Positions 1 to 6,131 of a stretch of 17,134 bases of DNA are shown here, piece after piece (the stretch's first letter is position 1; each line of letters begins with the position of its first letter). The stretch comes from JAPLJU01 sp964547985 (GTDB lineage Bacteria > Desulfobacterota > Syntrophia > Syntrophales > UBA2192), in the NCBI GenBank assembly GCA_964547985.1, contig CAZJPV010000048.1, positions 1 to 17,134 on the forward strand. Reading direction: 5' to 3'. Below the pieces are notes generated by a model, which was not told the DNA's origin, searched no databases, and worked only from the letters and a program-made list of their open reading frames with translations. The position numbers and the translations under genes are program-made.

Positions 1-70
1 GGCATACCCGCCTTTTCCGCATTTTCCGGGGACAAGCGTAAAAAAACTACTATATTAACGGTTCACCTCC

Positions 71-295
71 TCAACGGCGCTGGATTTTACTGGCATAGAA
101 GAGAAACGCAACGGCCCCGCCGGCACAGATTACGGCAATGGCATATTCGAACGGGCTACGCGCCATGCCGGTTAATATCCAGATTGCCGGGATCAAAAGC
201 ACCACGGCGGCGATTCTAAAAAGCCATACTTCAAAACCCGCCTTCACTCTCGTCCATTTTGGTCTATACTCGTATCGTGTTCTTTCTTCAGTCAT
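71..295 (-). CDS. small two-helix membrane protein, function unknown
   Basis: The 74-residue product has a charged, Arg/Lys-rich first 20 residues and then two hydrophobic stretches at about residues 24-43 and 50-68, ending in a basic tail (KIQRR). This predicts a small inner-membrane protein with two transmembrane helices. Size and topology would fit a phage holin or a small accessory membrane protein, but nothing in the sequence proves a lysis role and no endolysin is visible beside it. The ATG follows a G-rich stretch (eight G) 6 bases upstream, a weak but usable ribosome site. At its end a GAGGAGGTGA sequence overlaps the stop codon as if a further leftward gene followed, but no start codon sits at normal distance before the window ends. 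Confidence 0.55.
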   Translation of the reverse strand: MTEERTRYEYRPKWTRVKAGFEVWLFRIAAVVLLIPAIWILTGMARSPFEYAIAVICAGGAVAFLFYASKIQRR

Positions 296-438
296 GGCAT
301 ACCCCCCCCTGAAATAATTAAAGCCCGAAGATCTCTTCGCGGTCAGGGTGCCGCCCCGGTCCTCGCGGTCCCGGGAATCTTCAGGCTCAAATTGGCTTAT
401 GCTGTTTTTTGTCGCCCTGCCTTCGGAGAGGAGGTCTT

Positions 439-453
439 TATATATTATATATA
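439..453. repeat. AT-only near-palindrome upstream of the ribbon-helix-helix gene
   Basis: TATATATTATATATA is symmetric apart from the central base. It lies about 80 bp upstream of the ribbon-helix-helix gene and between the two divergent transcription units, so it could be an operator or simply an easily melted promoter-region tract. Confidence 0.35.
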
Positions 454-469
454 CTCGACAGCCGGGATA

Positions 470-505
470 TTGTCAAGGAGTCCGCGAAAACATATTTGCA
501 AATAT
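470..505 (+). promoter_or_regulatory. putative promoter with overlapping palindromic operator for the RHH gene
   Basis: TTGTCA at 470-475 resembles a -35 box. After a 17-bp spacer TATTTG at 493-498 could act as a -10 box. A perfect 14-bp palindrome, ATATTTGCAAATAT, at 492-505 covers that -10 box. Ribbon-helix-helix repressors usually bind short palindromes over their own promoter, so autorepression is the natural inference. The implied 5' leader is only about 25 nt and carries no clear Shine-Dalgarno sequence. Confidence 0.45.
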
Positions 506-530
506 CTCCGTCTTGTTTTATTATTAGTCA

Positions 531-725
531 ATGGAAAACGAGATCCCCGGCAATGAAAAGAAAAAACTTCTCATCAGCCTGTCTCGGGCCCTGATCGAAC
601 GGATAGAGGATTTCCGTTTTGAAAACCGTATGCCGTCCAGGTCGGAGGCCATCCGCCATCTCGTAACAGAGGCCCTGAAGAAATACGAAAACCCCCCGGC
701 CTCTAACCCCAAGAAGAAAAAATAA
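531..725 (+). CDS. ribbon-helix-helix (CopG/Arc-like) DNA-binding protein
   Basis: The 64-residue protein has the classic ribbon-helix-helix layout: a short beta strand (KKLLISLSRALIERI, about residues 11-25), helix A, the turn with NRMPSRSEAIRHLV (about 32-45), helix B, then a short polar Lys-rich tail. SRSEAIRHLV is the typical start of the second helix. Such proteins dimerise to form a two-stranded sheet that reads palindromic operators, acting as repressors or antitoxins. It is the only rightward gene in the left 9 kb, facing the phage-like block, with a perfect palindrome just upstream. No toxin-like partner is seen immediately downstream; its 3' end overlaps tail-to-tail the end of the frameshifted gene at 703-962. 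The start is chosen because it includes the whole fold; there is no strong ribosome site. Confidence 0.8.
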   Translation: MENEIPGNEKKKLLISLSRALIERIEDFRFENRMPSRSEAIRHLVTEALKKYENPPASNPKKKK

Positions 726-962
726 CCGCTCCTGGGCGATCCTGCGAAGCCCCATACGCCGCCAGCCAGCGGTTGACGACCTGGCGCGAACGGCCAATGT
801 CCTGACAATAGTCCGACCAGGTTTTGCGCGGGACTTTTGTCCCGTGCATGATTTCTGCGGCCTCTTTTGGCGATACAGACAGCCTTTTTCTCGCGATCCG
901 TAGCTCCGTTTAAATGCCCCAGGGCAGACGGGGCAAGCCCTCTCGGGTATCTTATCGTCCAT
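703..962 (-). pseudogene. frameshifted small HTH-like phage gene
   Basis: An ATG at 962 with GAGAGGA about 10 bases upstream opens a frame beginning MDDKIPERACPVC with a CxxC pair, continuing through GAFKRSYGSREK. A short A-run (five A) in a GAAAAAGG context follows. Adding one base there joins this frame to a second one reading RLSVSPKEAAEIMHG...TWSDYCQDIGRSRQVVNRWLAAYG and ending at a stop at 703. The joined product would be about 86 residues. The second half looks like a helix-turn-helix module (GRSRQVVNRWL as recognition helix). Without the shift the first frame runs on antisense to the RHH gene and makes no sense, and the second frame has no upstream start because of an in-frame TAA. A one-base deletion, an assembly error, or -1 slippage on the A-run would all fit. 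It lies 70 bp downstream of the scaffold-like gene. Confidence 0.5.
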
Positions 963-982
963 CAAGAAAAGTCCTCTCAGAA

Positions 983-1020
983 ATGCGTTAAACGCATGGT
1001 GCAGCCATTTCTAAGGCTGC
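983..1020. other. two adjacent hairpins after the scaffold-like gene
   Basis: ATGCGT-taa-ACGCAT (983-997) and GCAGCC-8 nt-GGCTGC (1001-1020) are two perfect inverted repeats in the gap between the leftward genes ending at 1032 and starting at 962. Neither is followed by a convincing T-run, so they may slow transcription or stabilise RNA rather than act as strong intrinsic terminators. Confidence 0.4.
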
Positions 1021-1031
1021 CCCTGGCCCGT

Positions 1032-1847
1032 TTATTCCTCCTCCCCGCCCCCGTGCAGTAAAGTATTCAAACGCAGGACCGTATCGATTGCTTCCTGGTG
1101 CCTCGGGTGACGCTTGTCGAAATAGGCCTCGTGCAATGGGTGATTCTTGTCTGTGAGGATCTGCTTCTTCAGGCTGATCGCAGAGTCCTTGCCGTCATAG
1201 CGCTCCGCCTTCTCGCCTTTGACGAGAGAATCTTCCCGGGTTGTCATGCCGACGCGGGCCAAAAGCGCGATCAGCTTCGGATCGTTGCCGTAATTTTGTG
1301 CGATGTAATCAATTTCCTCGGGCGTGCCGCCGAAGGTGTGCAGCATCCGGTTTGCCATCTTCAACGCGAGATCGGTTTCGTTGCCGAATTTTTCATGAAT
1401 CTCGTCGTGACCGCGCCCGTAGGCCGTGTCGCGCTCGGCCATAGAAACCTTGAGCTCCTCCACGACATGGCTATTGTAAAAATTGAAAAGCGCCTGGGCT
1501 TGCCGGGGCAGGATCCCCGCCTCGTGGCAGACCTTTGCAAAGGCTCTTTCGAGGCCGGGATCGTATTGGAGTCCGCCCGGGAGCGGCGGCTTCTGGAATT
1601 GATAGCCGTCAGCGTCCTTCGGCCGGCCCAGGGCGTCATATACTTTTCCCCACACCTCAGGTCGATCGTTTTTCCCGACCGGCAGCGTGAGCCTGTCGGC
1701 CGTGAGTTTGTGTGCGTGGTCGTAGGATTTGAAAACCTCCTGCACAGGCCGCCCTTTGAATTGCTCAAAAACCGGATGGTCCTTGAATTCCCCCAGGAGA
1801 TCGTCGGTGACGATGAAATCCTGTCCGCTGTTTTTTTCTTCGCCCAT
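1032..1847 (-). CDS. putative phage scaffold/head-assembly protein
   Basis: The 271-residue acidic, soluble protein carries the sequence WGKVYDALGRPKDADGYQF (about residues 66-84), a pattern known from phage scaffolding and head-assembly proteins in which a Pro/Asp-rich segment precedes 'LGRP..ADGY'. The middle and C-terminal parts are mostly helical and charged, ending HGGGEEE. There is no signal peptide or membrane segment. The ATG is 4 bp after the preceding stop, with AAGGAGG at good distance embedded in the end of the upstream gene, so it is translationally coupled. Position after terminase genes supports a morphogenesis role. The exact role (scaffold, minor head protein) is inferred from motif and context only. 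Confidence 0.55.
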   Translation of the reverse strand: MGEEKNSGQDFIVTDDLLGEFKDHPVFEQFKGRPVQEVFKSYDHAHKLTADRLTLPVGKNDRPEVWGKVYDALGRPKDADGYQFQKPPLPGGLQYDPGLERAFAKVCHEAGILPRQAQALFNFYNSHVVEELKVSMAERDTAYGRGHDEIHEKFGNETDLALKMANRMLHTFGGTPEEIDYIAQNYGNDPKLIALLARVGMTTREDSLVKGEKAERYDGKDSAISLKKQILTDKNHPLHEAYFDKRHPRHQEAIDTVLRLNTLLHGGGEEE

Positions 1848-1850
1848 GGC

Positions 1851-2528
1851 CTAAAACCTCCTTCTGTTTTGATTTTCCTTGTCATCATTAAAAACGTCAT
1901 AGTCCGTGATCGCCCTTTGCGGCGCCTGGTCCTGGCCCTCCCGGGCCGGCCAACAGGTGAGGGCCGTCACGGCATAACCCAGGGCGGCGACCGCCGGGTA
2001 GTCCCCGGGATCCGCCTTCCCCACGTCTTGTGGCTGGAGCTCGAGCAGATAGGACGGCAGCCGGCTGTGCTCCCCCAGAAAAAGGACCTTCTTCCCGGCC
2101 CGAAGCAGCTTGAGGATCGTCTGCACGCCATACTCGAAACATTGTCTTTCGCCGATCATCGGCGGCCTCGAGATGTAGATCCCCTGCCGTCCCCGCCTGG
2201 AGAGCTTGTCGTTGAATGAGTAGAGAAAATCCCGCCCCACCTTATCGTCGGGATCCCCGTAGAGATCCGTCACGCAGTAGAGCCCGGCGACCTCGTGGAG
2301 CTTCTCGACGAATACGTCCATGCCGTGCTGCTCGAATTCCGTCACGACGTTGATCGAGTAATTGTCACTCCGGGCGTCCCTATACCGATCCTCTGAAAGC
2401 ACGATGATATAACCCGGTTTCTTCCCCGGCCAGGAAAAGCCCATCACCACCTTGCGATACTCTATGCCCGTTTTAGGGTTCTGCCAATAAGTAGACCCGC
2501 TGCAAGCTGTTTTCCTCTCTAAAAGCAT
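1851..2528 (-). CDS. unknown protein encoded just downstream of large terminase
   Basis: The 225-residue protein starts 12 bp after the terminase stop with GGAGG six bases before the ATG. It is soluble, with an apparent alternation of strands and helices: GFSWPGKKPGYIIVLSEDRYRD near residues 30-51, GLYCVTDLYGDPDDKVG near 83-99, a central helix EYGVQTILKLLRAGKKVLFL, and a C-terminal GDYPAVAALGYAVTAL helix. The three acidic spots (SED, TDLYGD, GDY) and the last helix are reminiscent of the RNase H-like nuclease half of large terminases, but this is a resemblance by eye, not a recognised family. Since the adjacent terminase already has a nuclease domain, this would be an accessory protein. The basic C-terminus (NRRRF) may contact DNA. 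Confidence 0.6.
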   Translation of the reverse strand: MLLERKTACSGSTYWQNPKTGIEYRKVVMGFSWPGKKPGYIIVLSEDRYRDARSDNYSINVVTEFEQHGMDVFVEKLHEVAGLYCVTDLYGDPDDKVGRDFLYSFNDKLSRRGRQGIYISRPPMIGERQCFEYGVQTILKLLRAGKKVLFLGEHSRLPSYLLELQPQDVGKADPGDYPAVAALGYAVTALTCWPAREGQDQAPQRAITDYDVFNDDKENQNRRRF

Positions 2529-2540
2529 ATCAAACCTCCG

Positions 2541-4148
2541 TTATCTGAAATCGCAATCCGCGAAAAAGCCGCCGGTCATGAAGGTCAGGCAAAGGGCGTC
2601 CGCCCGGTCCGGCGAGCGCTTGATCAATTCCCGGATCGTTGATTTCTTCATGACCCGAATTTTGCCGCCCTCCACTTCGTATGACGGCGCCAGGAGCTCC
2701 TCGATCAGCTCCTCGTCGGGCGGAAGCATGGCGCCCGGATCCGTCCGCAGCCATTCCCGGCAGCTCCACCATAATTGATCCCGCAATAACTGAAATTCCC
2801 CGAGATCCGTTTTCTGTGTCGGCGAGCTCGCCACCTTTACCGGAACCGCCGAGCACCCCTGGCGCTGCATATAAGGTGCGACCCCTGCCCCTACGCCCGT
2901 TGCGTCGATGTTCGCCCTGGTGACGTTCCGCTTGCGGTATTCGGCGATCGCCCGGTCGGCCGTCGTCACCGTGTCCACGCCGCCCCACGTGGCGAGCCGC
3001 TCGACAAAGCCGCCGTGACGGAAACAAGCCGCGTTTGCGTCGGATCCGAATTCCCCAACGTCCAGGCCCATGACGGGCAGGGTATGACCCGGAGGCTTCT
3101 CGCCGTATTCGAGGACCCAGGCGTCCCAACGTTGCCGGGCCTGCATGACCCACTCCCTCGAGACGAGCTGCGAGCTCGACCGGGGCGGATACTTGCCCAG
3201 GACCATGTAGCTGAAGGCGGGCTCCATGATCTTATACCAGCCGGGGACCAGGGGATCGTAATAGCGGCCGTCTTGTGTTGCGGCCGTTGCCCCCTCGAGG
3301 AAATCAGGAAGCTCGAAGCACTCCAGATCGGGGACCTCGCCCCCGGCCAGGGGACGGGCCCACTCGTTGATCCTTCTCACAACCGTTTCGCGGGTCACGG
3401 CCCCGGGGATCACGTCCCGGCCCTCAATGACATTCGGATGGTTGAAAGCGGATAGATGGATGACCTTCGCCCGGCGGTCCCTGGACATACGATAGACCTC
3501 GCCGGCCTCCTGGCGGGGATTGAGCATGATGAGAAGCCGGGCATGGCCGCCGGACATACAGCTCTCGATGCCCCTGAAGACCTCGTCCGGGATGGCGTCG
3601 CCCTCGTCACAGATAAAAAGCAGATTCGGGGAATGTTTGCCGGAGAATTTCGATTCCCGCTGCGCCTCAGATCCGGAAGTCGGGATCGTGACGCCGGTTA
3701 AAAACGATTGCGGTCCCCTGGCCACGTGGAGATTTTTGATCGTGTCCCGCTTAAAAAGATCCGGGTGCCTCTCGATGACAGATCCTATTTCGCCCCAGAG
3801 AAGATTGCGAAGGTTGCTCTCGGGAGGAGCGGCCGCCGTATAAACCTGGCAGTTGCCGAAGCACTTGTAAAACCAAATAGCGACCCGGGCGGACCCATGC
3901 GTTTTTCCGGTTGCGTTGGCCGATTGCGCGATCGTGACGATGTTGTCCCGGACCGATTCCATCATGGTTTTCACTTCATCCGTGAAGGTTTCTCCCAAGA
4001 CACGCTCGCCGAAGCCCACGGGATCTCCCTGGTAGTGCTTAAACTCGATGGCCCCGACGCGCCGGTCAATCGACGCCAACAGGGAATCGAATATGCCGGC
4101 GCCGCTCAAGTCGCCCACGAATTCTTTGCTGGCACTCCAACGATTCAA
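2541..4148 (-). CDS. terL: phage terminase large subunit (ATPase-nuclease)
   Basis: The 535-residue protein is the packaging motor that pumps phage DNA into proheads and cuts the concatemer. The ATPase domain shows a Walker A variant SANATGKT (about 76-83), Walker B LLFICDEGDAI (176-186, with the DE pair at 181-182) and a coupling motif LLIMLNP (205-211). The nuclease domain shows the RNase H-like acidic residues: D363 in GLDVGEFGSD, D415 in NIDATGVG, and D514/D517 in SPDRADALCLTF. Length and domain order are normal for a complete terminase. Translation starts at TTG (4148): AGGAGG lies nine bases upstream, inside the small-subunit gene, and the two genes overlap by 83 bp. No frameshift is visible, so packaging function may be intact. 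Confidence 0.92.
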   Translation of the reverse strand: MNRWSASKEFVGDLSGAGIFDSLLASIDRRVGAIEFKHYQGDPVGFGERVLGETFTDEVKTMMESVRDNIVTIAQSANATGKTHGSARVAIWFYKCFGNCQVYTAAAPPESNLRNLLWGEIGSVIERHPDLFKRDTIKNLHVARGPQSFLTGVTIPTSGSEAQRESKFSGKHSPNLLFICDEGDAIPDEVFRGIESCMSGGHARLLIMLNPRQEAGEVYRMSRDRRAKVIHLSAFNHPNVIEGRDVIPGAVTRETVVRRINEWARPLAGGEVPDLECFELPDFLEGATAATQDGRYYDPLVPGWYKIMEPAFSYMVLGKYPPRSSSQLVSREWVMQARQRWDAWVLEYGEKPPGHTLPVMGLDVGEFGSDANAACFRHGGFVERLATWGGVDTVTTADRAIAEYRKRNVTRANIDATGVGAGVAPYMQRQGCSAVPVKVASSPTQKTDLGEFQLLRDQLWWSCREWLRTDPGAMLPPDEELIEELLAPSYEVEGGKIRVMKKSTIRELIKRSPDRADALCLTFMTGGFFADCDFR

Positions 4149-4569
4149 GAGCTATTTCCTCCTCGATGATCCGTAAGGCCTCCGAGACCTCATTCGCCTG
4201 GAATAATTTATATCCGATGTCGGCGATGGCCGAGATCAGTTTCCGCATCTCGGCGGCAAACTTGATCTTCTGATCCTGCCAAAGCCTATACTCCGCAGAC
4301 GTCGCCACGGGGACCTCCGCCTCGATCCAATCGAGCTCTTTCCTGGCAGTACCTATGAGATACATCAGGTGCTTCGCGGCCGCGTCCTGCTTCTCGACCC
4401 AGGCCGGAGCGACCGGACAGGCGGCACTCGCAATATCCACTCCCAGGCGCTTGAGCTGCTTATATACACCGGCCGGGGTGCAGCCTAAATCCTTTGCAAT
4501 TTCAGACACCTTCAGGCCCTGCTCGTGCAGCTCTTTTATCCTGGCTCTATCGAGCCTTGGATAGGCCAT
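4066..4569 (-). CDS. terS: putative terminase small subunit (HTH DNA-binding protein)
   Basis: The 167-residue protein begins with a helix-turn-helix: RARIKELHEQGLKVSEIAKDLGC-type segment (about residues 7-30) followed by TPAGVYKQLKRLG as recognition helix. The rest is mainly charged helices (WVEKQDAAAKHLMYL, EMRKLISAIADIGYKLF) suited to oligomerisation, and the tail is basic (RLERRRHIRF). N-terminal HTH plus helical oligomerisation region directly before terL is the usual layout of small terminases, which choose the packaging site on DNA. The ATG at 4569 is preferred to a TTG six bases further upstream because GAGG lies six bases before it. The 3' end overlaps terL by 83 bp. Four phased TTGA elements lie just upstream. 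A generic HTH regulator is the alternative reading. Confidence 0.7.
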   Translation of the reverse strand: MAYPRLDRARIKELHEQGLKVSEIAKDLGCTPAGVYKQLKRLGVDIASAACPVAPAWVEKQDAAAKHLMYLIGTARKELDWIEAEVPVATSAEYRLWQDQKIKFAAEMRKLISAIADIGYKLFQANEVSEALRIIEEEIALESLECQQRIRGRLERRRHIRFPVGVD

Positions 4570-4578
4570 AAACAACCT

Positions 4579-4616
4579 CGTTGAAACTACTGTTGAAAAA
4601 CATTGAGTTACGTTGA
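4579..4616. repeat. four helically phased TTGA elements upstream of terS
   Basis: TTGA occurs at 4581, 4593, 4603 and 4613, in the contexts GTTGAAAC, GTTGAAAA, ATTGAGTT and GTTGAATT. Spacing is 12, 10 and 10 bp, close to one helical turn, so the copies lie on one DNA face. The position right before the small-terminase gene fits a packaging recognition site (cos/pac-like) or an operator. Confidence 0.45.
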
Positions 4617-4626
4617 ATTTTCACTA

Positions 4627-5259
4627 TCAGCCGCCCAGGGCCCGGTGGCGAATCTCGCGGCGATCGATGAAGGCCATTTCCTGACCCGACGGGAGAGCGA
4701 AGGACTCCAGGTCGTCCATTAAGGGCTGAAGACCGCCGAAGCGACCCAGGGTGAGCTCTTTGTCCCGCCTGAGATCAATACCCTGGTCCTTAAAGAGCCG
4801 CAAACCGGCGTCTTCATAGGTGGCCAACAGCAAAAGGGCTTCGTCGAGCAGGGCCCTGGCGCGGGCCTCAATAACCTCATGACAGGCGCCACAGGCTTTC
4901 CAGGCAGCCCCGGACAGCGCTTCGAGGGCTTGCTTTTCATGGATCGCAAGGGCGGCGTCCCGATCCTTCAGTAGCGAGATCTGGCCGGTGCATGCCTTGA
5001 CCTCTTTACTCTTGACCTCGGCCTCCCGGAGCAGTTTGGCCGGCAGCTTGTTGTCAAGGATATCGCGGTCAATTTGGTCCGACATGACCACCAGGGCGTC
5101 CCCGGCAGCCTGGGCCCGGACCTCCAGGACCCGGATCCGCTCGGCGAGTTCCGCCCTTTCCTTACGCACAGCCGACACAGCCTTCAACTCGTCGGAAACG
5201 GCCTTCCGGACCTTGCCGGCAAACAGATCGTTTATTTCTTTTTGGATCTTCTCTTTCAC
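4627..5259 (-). CDS. coiled-coil phage protein, function unknown
   Basis: The 210-residue protein is dominated by charged Ala/Leu/Glu/Lys heptad-like helices (about residues 1-65 and 85-150), predicting an extended coiled coil. A CGAC pair of cysteines lies in the middle. No enzyme motif, signal peptide or membrane segment is seen. It starts at GTG (5259), supported by AGGAGG seven bases upstream that overlaps the end of the preceding gene, 12 bp away. Being placed between the replication block and the terminase genes, it could be a structural adaptor, a recombination accessory or a regulator; the sequence does not decide between these. Confidence 0.65.
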   Translation of the reverse strand: MKEKIQKEINDLFAGKVRKAVSDELKAVSAVRKERAELAERIRVLEVRAQAAGDALVVMSDQIDRDILDNKLPAKLLREAEVKSKEVKACTGQISLLKDRDAALAIHEKQALEALSGAAWKACGACHEVIEARARALLDEALLLLATYEDAGLRLFKDQGIDLRRDKELTLGRFGGLQPLMDDLESFALPSGQEMAFIDRREIRHRALGG

Positions 5260-5270
5260 TTTGGCACCTC

Positions 5271-5486
5271 CTAAAATTTGTCATGTGGGACGGAAACCTT
5301 TAGCTTGCCCGTTTGTTTGTCGGCCGCCGTTGCGGTTTCCAGGTCCCTGCTGTATGGCCAGTGGGCCGTGAGGATCCTCCAGGCGCTTTCCAGAGCCTCG
5401 AGCTCTGCCGGCGTGGTAGCTGGATCCGCTTTCGCTCGTTCGTAGGCGACGGACGCCGCCCAAAGTGCGTCATGTTGACTTGCCAT
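5271..5486 (-). CDS. 71-aa unknown protein
   Basis: A small soluble, Ala-rich helical protein (HDALWAASVAYERAKADP, then AELEALESAWRIL) ending with a Lys-rich segment. It has an excellent ribosome site, GAGGAGGTGA, seven bases before its ATG, and ends 12 bp before the GTG of the coiled-coil gene, so the two are co-transcribed. It is the first gene after an AT-rich gap of about 100 bp and has a tandem GGGCAATT-type motif immediately upstream, so it probably begins a second transcription unit. No family recognised. Confidence 0.65.
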   Translation of the reverse strand: MASQHDALWAASVAYERAKADPATTPAELEALESAWRILTAHWPYSRDLETATAADKQTGKLKVSVPHDKF

Positions 5487-5505
5487 GTTTTCACCTCCTC
5501 AATCC

Positions 5506-5521
5506 GGGCAATTCCGGGCAA
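5506..5521 (+). promoter_or_regulatory. bipartite GGGCAATT-GGGCAA motif (putative operator)
   Basis: GGGCAATTCCGGGCAA lies directly upstream of the ribosome site of the 71-aa gene; its half-sites repeat with a 10-bp period. The same arrangement with only the two central bases changed occurs in inverted orientation at 9054-9069, upstream of the first gene of the leftward block. Reuse at two intergenic sites suggests a regulator-binding site. Confidence 0.45.
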
Positions 5522-5587
5522 ACGCCTTTAAAATTCTTATTTATCCTTAATTATTTCAATATGTTACTAAAGCCTTTTGTCTAAACA
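5522..5587. other. AT-rich intergenic gap, probable promoter region for leftward genes
   Basis: This stretch is much richer in A and T than the flanking genes. It separates the second AlpA-like gene from the 71-aa gene and would hold the promoter of the downstream leftward unit. On the - strand weak candidates such as TAGACA and TTGAAA exist, but none has a convincing partner at standard spacing. Confidence 0.35.
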
Positions 5588-5788
5588 TCAAATGGTCCTA
5601 TGCTTCTCTATGAATTCCTGGAGATCCTCCGGGGCAAACCGGACGATCGACTTGCCGCGGCGTCCCGGAGTCCTGGGACAGGGGATCCGGATGGCCCGGA
5701 TTTGATTTCTCTCAACCAGCGCATACACGGTGCTCAAGCTCACCTTCAGGATTCGTCTCACGTCTTGCGGTTTGAGTAGTTCCGTCAT
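5588..5788 (-). CDS. AlpA/excisionase-type helix-turn-helix protein
   Basis: The 66-residue protein has the winged-HTH layout of the MerR-like 'HTH_17' group: LLKPQDVRRILKVSLSTVYALV (helix-turn-helix, about residues 4-25), a basic wing with RIP...GRRGKSIVRF, and a C-terminal helix PEDLQEFIEKH. Such small proteins act as excisionases or transcription activators in prophages and islands. The second ATG (5788) is chosen because GAAGGA lies six bases upstream; the first ATG at 5794 overlaps that site. It follows the 97-aa gene and is the last of the replication-type unit. Confidence 0.8.
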   Translation of the reverse strand: MTELLKPQDVRRILKVSLSTVYALVERNQIRAIRIPCPRTPGRRGKSIVRFAPEDLQEFIEKHRTI

Positions 5789-5837
5789 ACCCATCCTTCA
5801 GAGGGGACCAGGGGCCCCGGCGAAGCCCCGGATCCTG

Positions 5838-6131
5838 TCAATGCTTCCTAATCGTGTCATCGAAGGCCAGTTCCAGGCCCATCTCTACGCCCTTGGCGTT
5901 GAGGGTGAAGTGCAGCTTGCCATCGACGAAGGAGAGATCCAGGGCGTCTTCCAGCACCATTTGAGCAAGGACGCCCTTCCACAGGCCGTCGAGCACGATC
6001 CTCGTGGCCTTTTCGAGGTCCGCCCCATCGAGGATGGGCGATGCTTCCAGGTCGAAACGCCGCCGTCCCCTGGCGAGCGCCCGGTAAACCGCTTGCGTGA
6101 GTTCTTCCCATTCTCGCTGGAACTTGGTCAT
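5838..6131 (-). CDS. 97-aa unknown protein coupled to the primase-helicase
   Basis: The ATG overlaps the primase stop codon in an ATGA arrangement, with AGGAG eight bases upstream, so it is translationally coupled. The product is soluble and mixed in structure: a basic N-terminal helix (TKFQREWEELTQAVYRALARGRRRFDL), a long middle helix (ADLEKATRIVLDGLWKGVLAQMVLEDAL) and a strand hairpin (DLSFVDGKLHFTLNAKGVEM). No known family is recognised. Coupling with the primase-helicase suggests a replication accessory role, but this is context only. Confidence 0.7.
   Translation of the reverse strand: MTKFQREWEELTQAVYRALARGRRRFDLEASPILDGADLEKATRIVLDGLWKGVLAQMVLEDALDLSFVDGKLHFTLNAKGVEMGLELAFDDTIRKH

Noticed and set aside
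528..965. Leftward ORF of 145 codons continuing through the RHH gene
   Set aside because: Only its first ~27 codons belong to the frameshifted gene; the rest is antisense to the RHH gene and lacks protein-like character.
1098..2219. Long rightward ORF of 373 codons
   Set aside because: It is antisense to two well-supported leftward genes with strong ribosome sites and recognisable order; it has no ribosome site and its composition looks like a GC-driven shadow.
5789..5837. GC-rich hairpin GGGGC-9 nt-GCCCC between two leftward genes
   Set aside because: Short stem in a GC-rich gap with no T-run; not distinguishable from chance.
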